DNA from: Anderseniella sp039978075
Lineage (GTDB): Bacteria; Pseudomonadota; Alphaproteobacteria; Rhizobiales; Aestuariivirgaceae
DNA: 64,000 nucleotides
NCBI GenBank assembly: GCA_039978075.1
Contig: JBDWCA010000005.1
Span: 124,001 to 188,000 of the forward strand
Direction: 5' to 3'
Shown: positions 7,450-15,500 of the stretch, one piece after another
Layout: the number at the start of each line of letters is the position of its first letter
Numbering within the stretch: the stretch's first letter is position 1
Notes under the pieces: model-generated
Database searches by the model: none
Seen by the model: only the letters and a program-made list of their open reading frames with translations
Told to the model about the DNA's origin: nothing
Program-made: the position numbers and the translations under genes

Positions 7450-10113
7450 ATGGAACTTTTCTTTCTTGCAATGCTGGTGCTGGTCATGGCAACGGCGCTC
7501 GGGTCAGGCTATCCGGTGGCTTTCGCGCTGCCCGGTGCCGCCATTCTCACCATCAGTGCAGCCGCGGTCTCAGGCTATCTGTTTGCCGGTGACAGCGCAG
7601 CCTATTTTGCACAAGGCTCACCGTCGCAATGGTTGAGCGCAGGGGTTACCAATTTCCGGGGCATTTACTGGGAGGTTGAGCGAGATACGCTGATTGCCAT
7701 TCCGCTGTTCGTGTTCATGGGCATCATGCTGCAGCGCTCGAAAATCGCAGAAGACCTGCTGGTTACCATGGCTCAGTTGTTCGGCCCGATACCGGGCGGT
7801 CTCGGCATATCGGTCGTGTTCGTGGGAGCGCTTCTGGCGGCGACTACAGGCATTCTGGGCGCAACGGTTGTGGCCATGGGGCTGATTTCGTTGCCGGTAA
7901 TGATGCGCAACAACTATTCGCACCCGCTTGCCACCGGCACAATTGCGGCCTCCGGCACATTGGGGCAGATTATTCCGCCATCCATCGTGCTCATCATTCT
8001 TGCCGACCAGCTCGCCAGCGCTGTTGATCAGGCCGATACCGCACGCAAGTCACTGTACAAGGCAACGACGGGCGAATTCTCGATGCCGTCCGAGTTTGCC
8101 GTTACATCAACCAGTGCCGGAGACATGTTCCTCGGTGCCTTCATTCCGGGTCTGGTGCTTGTCGGATTGTACATGACATTCATTCTGGTGCTGGCGCTGA
8201 TCAGACCGAAACTTGCACCTGCTGTGCCGCTGGAAGGTGGCTATGACCGCACGCTGATTGCCAAGGCCATGATCACGCTGGTGCCACCGCTGGTACTGAT
8301 TTTCATCGTGCTGGGATCGATCATCGCCGGCGTTGCGACAGTGAACCAGGCTGGCGCCATTGGCGCGGCCGGTGCCATGATCATGGCGGGCTACAGGCTC
8401 AAGGAAGGTCAGCCGCGCGCCTACTGGCCCGCCATTTTGGCGATGGCTGCCGTTGTTTGCATTTTCGTGCTGTCTTCGCAGTTCAACATGAACGTGAAGA
8501 ACATTCAGACTTCGACCGATGCCCTGGGGATCGGTCTCGGGGTCGTGGCGCTTGGCGCCCTGATCATTGCGCTGTTGTGGAGCGGCAAGCGGGCCCTGCA
8601 GATTGACAATACCCTGCGCGGCGTAATGCTTGATACCGCCAAGACGACGTCACTCGTGTTCATTATTCTGCTGGGCGCGGCCATGCTGACGGCAGCATTC
8701 CGCGCATTTGGCGGTGAAGAGCTGGTGAAGGAGTTTCTGACCAGCCTGCCGGGCGGTTTCTGGGCCCAGTTCATCATCGTGATGGCGGTGATTTTCCTGC
8801 TCGGTTTCTTCCTCGACTTTATCGAGATCGCCGTGGTGGTTGTGCCGATCGTATCGCCGATCCTGCTGGCTGATCCGCAGGCAAACATCACCGCCGTATG
8901 GCTTGGTGTGATGATCGGCCTGAACATTCAAACGTCGTTCCTGACACCGCCATTCGGCTTCGCGCTGTTCTACCTGCGCGGAGTTGCGCCAGCTGCGGTG
9001 AAAACCACGTCAATCTACAAGGGTGTCGTGCCGTTTATCGGGTTGCAGCTACTTGCACTCAGCATTGTCGGGTACTTCCCGAGCCTGGTGAATTACCTGC
9101 CGACCAGACTGTCATTGCTGGGTGAGCAGGCCCCGCCGCCGATCAATCCGAAGCTGCAGACCTGTATCGAAGAAACCGTGTTTACGCAGTTCCAGAGCAA
9201 TGGTGACCGCATCAAGTCGGCCATAGGTGAAGCGAAAAACCTCAATGTGTCCAACCTGCCGCCAAAACTGGCCAAATCGTTCGGGGACAGTCTTGCCAAG
9301 GCCGAAAACACATTCAAGCTGCTGGACGACATCAAGGCTACCGAGGTGTCTCTGAAGCAGGCAGTTCCAGCCTATTCGCCCCTGCATGTGCAGGTACGGG
9401 AAATTCAGCGTGATATCCGCAAGGCAGAACAGGAAGTGAAACTGCTGCGCACTTCACTGAGCCGGACCCGCGGCGATGATGATGCTGCCAAGGCGACGCG
9501 TGAACGCCTGCAGGCCAGGATTGACAAGGACATGGCTGAAGTCGAACGCCTGACAGCCGAGATACCAGCGGACTGGGAAGAGAAAAACAAGGCGTTCAAA
9601 CTATTGCTGAATGCCGACAAGAAAGCCCGTACGACCTACCGGCGCAACACCGACCAGTCCTACAAGCCGGTGGTTGAAATTACCAACATTCTTGAGACTG
9701 CCGATGCGCTGGGCGAGCTTGCGCCGGACTTTGAAGCGCTGACCAAGCTCGCAGACGGTGGCGATGCCAAGGCCGTTGAAGCGGCTGCCAAGGCGCTTAG
9801 CTCGAAACTGAGCCCGGTAGCCGGCAGCAATGACATCAGAAAGGAGTTGCGCAAGGTATCGCGCCATGCGGCCAGGTCGCCTGACGATGTGCCGGAGTTG
9901 AAGAACCTCGTCGTGGAGACAAGCAGGATCTATGATGACGAAATACGCTGGCGCACCGCTGCAAAGGCTGACCTTGCCGATGGTCTCGGCAAATACGAAG
10001 CCGCGATCAGAAATACCATTGGCCTGCGCTCCTTAAGGCGTCTGCCTGAAGATACCGCCCTGAACGTTGCTGCCTGCATGTCGCATCACACTGATGTGTC
10101 GCTGAGTTTCTGA
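7450..10113 (+). CDS. TRAP transporter large permease subunit (DctM) with long C-terminal coiled-coil extension
   Basis: The first 550 or so residues are a DctM-type permease with many transmembrane helices and the typical blocks ASGTLGQIIPPSIVLIIL and IGLNIQTSFLTPPFGFALFYLRG. It is the channel of a sodium-driven TRAP importer. The membrane part has an internal insertion of about 120 residues compared with a 425-residue DctM. After the last helix (about residue 545) there is a hydrophilic, Lys/Glu/Ala-rich tail of about 330 residues with heptad-like stretches (for example around 630-700), predicted helical and cytoplasmic. Total length is 887. No frameshift or stop separates the parts, so this is a genuine fusion. 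It ends 10 bp before the SDR gene. Confidence 0.85.
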   Translation: MELFFLAMLVLVMATALGSGYPVAFALPGAAILTISAAAVSGYLFAGDSAAYFAQGSPSQWLSAGVTNFRGIYWEVERDTLIAIPLFVFMGIMLQRSKIAEDLLVTMAQLFGPIPGGLGISVVFVGALLAATTGILGATVVAMGLISLPVMMRNNYSHPLATGTIAASGTLGQIIPPSIVLIILADQLASAVDQADTARKSLYKATTGEFSMPSEFAVTSTSAGDMFLGAFIPGLVLVGLYMTFILVLALIRPKLAPAVPLEGGYDRTLIAKAMITLVPPLVLIFIVLGSIIAGVATVNQAGAIGAAGAMIMAGYRLKEGQPRAYWPAILAMAAVVCIFVLSSQFNMNVKNIQTSTDALGIGLGVVALGALIIALLWSGKRALQIDNTLRGVMLDTAKTTSLVFIILLGAAMLTAAFRAFGGEELVKEFLTSLPGGFWAQFIIVMAVIFLLGFFLDFIEIAVVVVPIVSPILLADPQANITAVWLGVMIGLNIQTSFLTPPFGFALFYLRGVAPAAVKTTSIYKGVVPFIGLQLLALSIVGYFPSLVNYLPTRLSLLGEQAPPPINPKLQTCIEETVFTQFQSNGDRIKSAIGEAKNLNVSNLPPKLAKSFGDSLAKAENTFKLLDDIKATEVSLKQAVPAYSPLHVQVREIQRDIRKAEQEVKLLRTSLSRTRGDDDAAKATRERLQARIDKDMAEVERLTAEIPADWEEKNKAFKLLLNADKKARTTYRRNTDQSYKPVVEITNILETADALGELAPDFEALTKLADGGDAKAVEAAAKALSSKLSPVAGSNDIRKELRKVSRHAARSPDDVPELKNLVVETSRIYDDEIRWRTAAKADLADGLGKYEAAIRNTIGLRSLRRLPEDTALNVAACMSHHTDVSLSF

Positions 10114-10123
10114 CGGGGGGCTC

Positions 10124-10900
10124 ATGCACGCCAGTAAACTGTTTGATCTGTCCGGCGAAGTTGCGCTGGTCACAGGTGCGTCTTCTGGACTGGGAGAGCG
10201 GTTTGCCGAGGTGCTGGCAGCCCACGGCGCAAGTGTCGTGGTCGCGGCGCGGCGTGCCGACCGCCTGGCCTCACTTGTTGAGCGGATAGCCGACGCAGGC
10301 GGGAAAGCCCGGGCGGTAGAACTGGATGTTTCCGACCAGGGCGCAATCGCCGGTGCATTTGATGCGGCCGAAACTGCCTTCGGCACTGTTACCATACTCG
10401 TCAACAATGCCGGCGTTGCCGGCAACAAGGCGGTGTTTGACATGACGCCTGAGGACTGGCGAACAGTGATGTCCGTCAATCTTGACGGGGTCTGGTTTGC
10501 AGCCCAGGAGGCGGCGCGCCGGATGAAGGATGCGGGCCGGCAGGGCAATATCATCAATATTGCCTCGGTGTTGTCTTTCAGGGCAGCGCGCACGGTTGTT
10601 GCCTATGCCGCATCAAAAGGCGCGGTGCTGCAGCTGACACGCAATATGGCCCTGGAATTTGCGCGCTATGATATTCGCGTCAACGGTATCGCGCCAGGAT
10701 ACATTTTGACCGAGATCAACAAAGAGTATTTTGAATCAGACGACAGTGCAGCGATGATCAAGCGTATTCCGCAACGCCGCATTGGTGATGTATCGGATCT
10801 GGACGGTACCTTGTTGCTGCTGGCTTCGAATAAGGCGTCAGGCTACATGACCGGAAGCACGGTGGTGGTCGATGGCGGGCATCTTCTGCCGGTCGACTAG
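10124..10900 (+). CDS. SDR-family NAD(P)-dependent oxidoreductase
   Basis: A 258-residue classical short-chain dehydrogenase. The cofactor loop TGASSGLG starts at residue 17, NNAG is at 94-97, and the catalytic residues are S148, Y161 and K165 (YAASK). The C-terminal TGSTVVVDGGHLL is typical of the FabG-like branch. GGGGGG lies just upstream of the ATG and only 10 bp separate it from the TRAP permease, so it is probably co-transcribed. It may oxidise a hydroxyacyl or alcohol intermediate of the imported compound together with the next gene (inference). Confidence 0.88.
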   Translation: MHASKLFDLSGEVALVTGASSGLGERFAEVLAAHGASVVVAARRADRLASLVERIADAGGKARAVELDVSDQGAIAGAFDAAETAFGTVTILVNNAGVAGNKAVFDMTPEDWRTVMSVNLDGVWFAAQEAARRMKDAGRQGNIINIASVLSFRAARTVVAYAASKGAVLQLTRNMALEFARYDIRVNGIAPGYILTEINKEYFESDDSAAMIKRIPQRRIGDVSDLDGTLLLLASNKASGYMTGSTVVVDGGHLLPVD

Positions 10901-10942
10901 ACGTCTTAACCTCATCTCGTTCCAAGCCCGAAAGGCAGTACA

Positions 10943-12154
10943 ATGGATTTCACAATCTCACCGGATCTCGACAAACTCAGGCTGCGGGTGCGGGACTTCA
11001 TTGCAGGCGAGGTTCTGCCGCTTGAAGACAACAAGGATAATTACAACGAGTTCGGGAATATCCGGCTGTCGTTATTGAAGCCGTTGCGCGAGAAAGCCCG
11101 CAAAGAGGGTTTGTGGGCGCCGCAAATGCCAAAAGACCGCGGCGGCCTGGAATTGAAGGTTGCCGAATGGGCGGTGTTTTACGAAGAAGCTGCCCGGTCG
11201 ATCTTCGGACCGGTCGTGCTGAACTGCCAGGCGCCGGATGACGGCAATATGTCGGTACTCAACAAGGCGCTGGCGAGCGATGAAATGAAGGACAAGTGGC
11301 TGCAGCCGATCATTGATGGTGACGTGCGGTCTTCGTTCGTGATGACGGAACCCGCGCCCGGATCCGGCTCCGACCCCGGCGGCATGATGCTGACCAACGC
11401 CGAGCGCAAGAACGACCGCTACATCATTTCAGGGCGCAAATGGTATATTTCGGGTGCTGCCGTGGCCTCACACTTCATCCTGATGGCACGCACCTCCGAT
11501 GATCCACGCAATGGTCTGTCAGCCTTTCTGTTCCACAAGGATGATCCGGGATGGCGCATCGTGCGGCGCATCGGCAATATGGGGCCGGATGAACATGGTG
11601 GCGTATGCGAGCTTGAATTTGACGGGCTTGAAATACCGATGGCCAACCGGCTGATGGAAGAAGGCGACGGCCTGAGACTAACCCAGATGCGGCTTGGCCC
11701 GGCCCGGCTTACCCACTGCATGCGCTGGCTTGGCATGGCAAAACGCTGCATGGAAATTGCCAATACTTATGTATCGGAACGCGAAGCGTTCGGCGCCAAG
11801 CTGGTCGAGCGCGAGTCCATCCAGATCATGATGGGTGATGTAGCGGCCGCCATTCAGACCGGCAAGCTGCTTACCATGCATGCCGCCTGGATGATCGACC
11901 AGGGTGACAAGGCACAGCGCGAAGTGTCGATGGCCAAGATCCATGTTGCAGATACGCTGCACCAGGCAGCTGACACGGCGCTGCAACTGATGGGTGCCAA
12001 GGGCTACTCCGAAGACAGCGTGGTCGAATGGATTTACCGCTATGCCCGGTGTGCCAGGCTGGTGGACGGCGCATCGGAAGTCCACAAGATGGTGCTGTCG
12101 CGTCACTACCAGAAACGCGGCAATGACTTCTGGGACTGGCAGGTTGACGACTAG
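10943..12154 (+). CDS. Acyl-CoA dehydrogenase family protein
   Basis: The 403-residue flavoprotein shows the ACAD order: N-terminal helical domain, central beta domain (FVMTEPAPGSGSDPGGM, FAD/acyl contact) and C-terminal helical domain (EREAFGAKLVERESIQIMMGD, LMGAKGYSEDSVVEWIYRYA). Members perform FAD-dependent alpha,beta-dehydrogenation of acyl-CoAs, delivering electrons to ETF. It lies 42 bp after the SDR gene and probably forms one unit with it. The sequence resembles the long ACAD10/11-like branch more than short-chain FadE types, but the substrate is not deducible. Confidence 0.88.
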   Translation: MDFTISPDLDKLRLRVRDFIAGEVLPLEDNKDNYNEFGNIRLSLLKPLREKARKEGLWAPQMPKDRGGLELKVAEWAVFYEEAARSIFGPVVLNCQAPDDGNMSVLNKALASDEMKDKWLQPIIDGDVRSSFVMTEPAPGSGSDPGGMMLTNAERKNDRYIISGRKWYISGAAVASHFILMARTSDDPRNGLSAFLFHKDDPGWRIVRRIGNMGPDEHGGVCELEFDGLEIPMANRLMEEGDGLRLTQMRLGPARLTHCMRWLGMAKRCMEIANTYVSEREAFGAKLVERESIQIMMGDVAAAIQTGKLLTMHAAWMIDQGDKAQREVSMAKIHVADTLHQAADTALQLMGAKGYSEDSVVEWIYRYARCARLVDGASEVHKMVLSRHYQKRGNDFWDWQVDD

Positions 12155-12251
12155 CGCAGTAGTTAAAATTCTACCTTTCGGGTTAAGCGCTGTTTGGTAA
12201 CGGGTGCCGTACACTGACTGCAGGATTTCCAAAAAGGGGTTTTGCAGGAAG

Positions 12252-13094
12252 ATGGTTCTCGGTCGGATGATAGATGTCGTTCTCGCAGTTGCTGCGGCAA
12301 CCTGGATTGCCGTTGCCGGGATGACCGGTGAGGTCAAGGCGGCTGCATACGACACGTCACGCCTGGACAGAATGCCCGATTTTTCCCAGACCGACCGGAG
12401 GCTGAAACTGCCCGGCGGCGGCTCGCACTATTGTGTGCCGGTAGCAACCGCCAATGTACTGGTCTGGCTGGCTGAACAGCGCGGATACAAAAACCTGCTG
12501 CCGGTACAGGGTCTTACGACCATTGAGAAAGTTTCAAGCGTCGCAACTGAACTGGGTAGTGACAGTCTGATGTCGACAGCGCCAAAGGGCGGCACCAACC
12601 TGCAGAAATTCGTTGACGGACTGTCGGCATTTATCAGGAAGTCCGGTTACCGCGTGTCGTTAGAAGCGCATAGCCCGTGGCGGTACCGCAATGTCAGCCG
12701 CAACCATAAGGGCGCGCCTGACATGTACAAGATCAGGTCAGAGTTTGCGCGCGGCGCGGGTGTGTGGATTTCAGTCGGCTTTTTCAAGGAAGGCACCCGC
12801 TCCGGTGACCTGCAGCGGATCGGGGGTCACATGACGACCATGGCCGGTTTCGGTGTCAACAAGAACGGTGCAACCGACCGCGAGGTGATTATCCTGCATG
12901 ACCCCGATGATGGTCACAATGCCAGTGTGCAGCGCCGCTATCTGCATCCCGAACGGATCAGGAACGCTTCTATCGTTGATAAGAACGGCAAGCAGATTGC
13001 CCGTCTCGACGACTTTCTCGATGTATCCGGCGCGTTCAACATGCGCCGGGGATATCGTGCAATACTGATGCATGTCTTCGTTCTGGACATGTGA
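12252..13094 (+). CDS. Secreted protein with a papain/C39-like cysteine-protease fold, unknown role
   Basis: With the start at ATG 12252 the product has 280 residues; a second ATG at 12267 is possible. It begins with a signal peptide (hydrophobic VVLAVAAATWIAVAGM, cleavage near VKAAA-YD). The mature part contains GGGSHYCVPVATANVL, GGHMTTMAGFGVNK and ILHDPDDG. The order Cys, His, Asp/Asn is that of C39-like and other papain-fold hydrolases, so a periplasmic peptidase or amidase is plausible. I do not recognise a named family. It is convergent with chrA, with four bases between the stops, and its upstream neighbour is the acyl-CoA dehydrogenase, so context gives no function. Confidence 0.6.
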   Translation: MVLGRMIDVVLAVAAATWIAVAGMTGEVKAAAYDTSRLDRMPDFSQTDRRLKLPGGGSHYCVPVATANVLVWLAEQRGYKNLLPVQGLTTIEKVSSVATELGSDSLMSTAPKGGTNLQKFVDGLSAFIRKSGYRVSLEAHSPWRYRNVSRNHKGAPDMYKIRSEFARGAGVWISVGFFKEGTRSGDLQRIGGHMTTMAGFGVNKNGATDREVIILHDPDDGHNASVQRRYLHPERIRNASIVDKNGKQIARLDDFLDVSGAFNMRRGYRAILMHVFVLDM

Positions 13095-13098
13095 TAGA

Positions 13099-14391
13099 TC
13101 AGCTCATCAGACCAATTCCTGCCCCCAGTAGCGCGCAAATGCCCAGTGTCTTTGCCAGGCCAGCATGCAGCTTCAACAGCATCACTGCAGATAATATGAA
13201 CAGCCCGACCGCGGTGATGTTCATGCTGGACCAGACCGGCCAGGTCATTGCGACTGGACCTGTCTCGATCCTTGTCAGATCTGCGAACAGGACATGCAGC
13301 CCGAACCACAAGGCAAGGTTGGCAATGACGCCGACGACACCTGCGGTAATGGCGCTAAGCGCACCGGACAGCCGCGGCATGTTGGCCAAGCGTTCGATGT
13401 AGGGAGCGCCTGCAAATATCCACAAGAAGCATGGTGCAAAGGTCACCCACACAGCCATTGCGGCTGCGGCCAGGCCGCCGGCAATGGAGCCCTGCAGCCC
13501 GGAGGCGCGAAACCCTGCCATGTAGCCGACGAATTCGGTTACCAGGATCAATGGCCCGGGTGTGGTTTCCGCCAGGCCCAATCCGTCAACCATTTGCGGG
13601 GCGGTAAGCCAGCCGTGATTTTGAACCGCCTGCTGGCCCATATAGGCCAGGACGGCATAGGCGCCGCCGAAGGTCACAACGGCCAGTTTGGAGAAGAACA
13701 GCCCGACGGAAACCAGCAGATGATCGGGAAAGGTGATCAGGGCAATGACGGCGATCGGCGTAAACCAGATCACCAGCCAGATCGCAACGGTGCGCACAGT
13801 CTGCAACAGTGGTACCGGTGTGATTTCCTGCAATGCGGTGTCTGGTGCATCCCCCTTGGTCATCAGATAGCCGGTGATGCCGGCAACCGCGATGACGGCC
13901 GGGAACGGTATGTTGAATACGAATAGAGCCAGAAAAGCCGCAATAGCGATCATCCAGTGCCAGGGCAGGTTCAGGGCGCGGCGTGAGACTTTCAGCAGGG
14001 CTTCCAGAACGATGGCCAGCACGGCAGCCTTGATGCCGAAGAACACTGCTTCAACCAGAGGCAATCTGCCGAACAGTGAATAGAGCACCGAGATGATGAG
14101 CACGACCGCAGCACCGGGCAAAACAAACAGCAGTCCTGCCATCAGGCCGCCGCGCACACCGTGCAGGCGCCAGCCGGCGTAGGTCGCAAGCTGCATTGCT
14201 TCCGGGCCGGGCAGCAACATGCAGAAATTGAGGGCGCGCAGATAATCCTGCTCGCTCAGCCAGGGGCGCTGTTCCACCAGTTCACGGTGCATCAGGGCAA
14301 TCTGTCCGGCCGGGCCGCCAAAAGAGAGGCAGCCGATGCGTGCAAAAACACGCATGGCCTCACGAAATGACGTTGTGGGTTCATTTTTCAT
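13099..14391 (-). CDS. chrA: Chromate efflux transporter ChrA
   Basis: This 430-residue membrane protein consists of two homologous CHR halves. The first has SFGGPAGQIALM and LLPGPEAMQLATYAGW; the second has VTFGGAYAVLAYMGQQAV and ETTPGPLILVTEFVGYMAG. These are the signature motifs of long-chain CHR chromate transporters, which export chromate driven by the membrane potential. It is downstream of the rhodanese-ChrB gene with a 13-bp gap, a normal chrBA operon order. Some CHR proteins do not confer chromate resistance, so sulfate-related roles remain possible. Confidence 0.9.
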   Translation of the reverse strand: MKNEPTTSFREAMRVFARIGCLSFGGPAGQIALMHRELVEQRPWLSEQDYLRALNFCMLLPGPEAMQLATYAGWRLHGVRGGLMAGLLFVLPGAAVVLIISVLYSLFGRLPLVEAVFFGIKAAVLAIVLEALLKVSRRALNLPWHWMIAIAAFLALFVFNIPFPAVIAVAGITGYLMTKGDAPDTALQEITPVPLLQTVRTVAIWLVIWFTPIAVIALITFPDHLLVSVGLFFSKLAVVTFGGAYAVLAYMGQQAVQNHGWLTAPQMVDGLGLAETTPGPLILVTEFVGYMAGFRASGLQGSIAGGLAAAAMAVWVTFAPCFLWIFAGAPYIERLANMPRLSGALSAITAGVVGVIANLALWFGLHVLFADLTRIETGPVAMTWPVWSSMNITAVGLFILSAVMLLKLHAGLAKTLGICALLGAGIGLMS

Positions 14392-14404
14392 TGCTGGTAC
14401 CCCC

Positions 14405-15214
14405 TCAATCCGCCATCGGCTGCCAGCCGTGGGTTTCTTTGCCTGCCAGCTTCAGGCGGGCGTAGAGCGCATCATAGACCGGAAACCCCATCTGCATAAC
14501 ATCGTGATCAGTTCTGCCCAGGACGGAGTTGCCGAGCATGATGGCCAGCAGGCCGGCGGCTTCCGGTGCCAGGTCGTTTTTGTTGGTATCAGCACCGCGC
14601 ACGACGGTTGCCAATTGGGCGAGAAACGGATCGTTCAGGTCAAATTCGCGCAGTAGTGTGTCAAAACTGCAAAGGTCGCCATCGTGCTCTATAACAGCGC
14701 CGGGTGTGTCGAAGGCGACGCCTGATAGTTCGTCCGCGATATCAATAACCCATTCCGCTTCAGCAAAATGAAACACAGCGTCCGGATCGATGAAGCGGGT
14801 TACCAGCCATGGGCATGCGACGCGGTCAATCTTGGGGTTGATGCGTGTAACCCAGGTGCTCGGCGTGGCATCCACCGGGCACAGCCGGCTTTGCCCGATG
14901 GTCGGCAGGCCTGCCTCGACCCATCCGTCCACGCCGCCTGCCAGGGCGCGGGCGTTGTAACCCCGCTCCCTGAGCAGGGCGGTGGCGATCTGCGATACAT
15001 TGTGACCGTGCATGCAATTCAGAACAATCAGGTTGTCGCGAGACAAACCATCAGCCCAGTCGAGCGCCTTGACATGGTTGCGCCAGCGGCTGCCCGGCAG
15101 GAATCTTGAGCCCGGTTCGATTGCCGGTGGCCGGCGAACATCGAAAATGCGCACCGGTTCGGCAGTTGCCAGGTGGTTTGAAAGATCTTCAGCGGAAATA
15201 AAAAAGTCGCCCAT
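14405..15214 (-). CDS. chrB: Rhodanese domain fused to ChrB C-terminal (chromate resistance) domain
   Basis: With the start at MGDFFISAEDLS (15214) the protein has 269 residues; an in-frame ATG six codons upstream also exists. Residues about 1-105 form a rhodanese domain with the active-site loop VLNCMHGHNVSQ (Cys present) and GGVDGWVEAGLP. Residues about 120-265 match the ChrB C-terminal domain: WVTRINPKIDRVACPWLVTRF, HDGDLCSFD and DLAPEAAGLLAIMLG. The usual DNA-binding N-terminus of ChrB is replaced by rhodanese, so it is more likely an enzyme or sensor of chromate or sulfur stress than a repressor. It heads the operon with chrA. Confidence 0.85.
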   Translation of the reverse strand: MGDFFISAEDLSNHLATAEPVRIFDVRRPPAIEPGSRFLPGSRWRNHVKALDWADGLSRDNLIVLNCMHGHNVSQIATALLRERGYNARALAGGVDGWVEAGLPTIGQSRLCPVDATPSTWVTRINPKIDRVACPWLVTRFIDPDAVFHFAEAEWVIDIADELSGVAFDTPGAVIEHDGDLCSFDTLLREFDLNDPFLAQLATVVRGADTNKNDLAPEAAGLLAIMLGNSVLGRTDHDVMQMGFPVYDALYARLKLAGKETHGWQPMAD

Positions 15215-15500
15215 ATTGCGGGTTCCCTCCATAGCAGAGTGAACGGCGCTTGGGCGACTTGCCTGACGGGGTGGCCAATAGAACCCCGTGACCCATTATC
15301 TAGTTCATTGACTGGCCTGCGGCAAGCGATTTCATCAGGCGGGTCCGGTGCTTGCCGAAGTCCGGGCTTTGGCACAAACTGGATCATGTTTGCCAGGCCG
15401 ACCGAACCCCTGTCGGACTTGTAATGAAAGTTGATTTGACGCGCGGACGAAAAATATGTCAGCATTACTGACCTTTTTCGAATTATACGGAGTATGAGTA

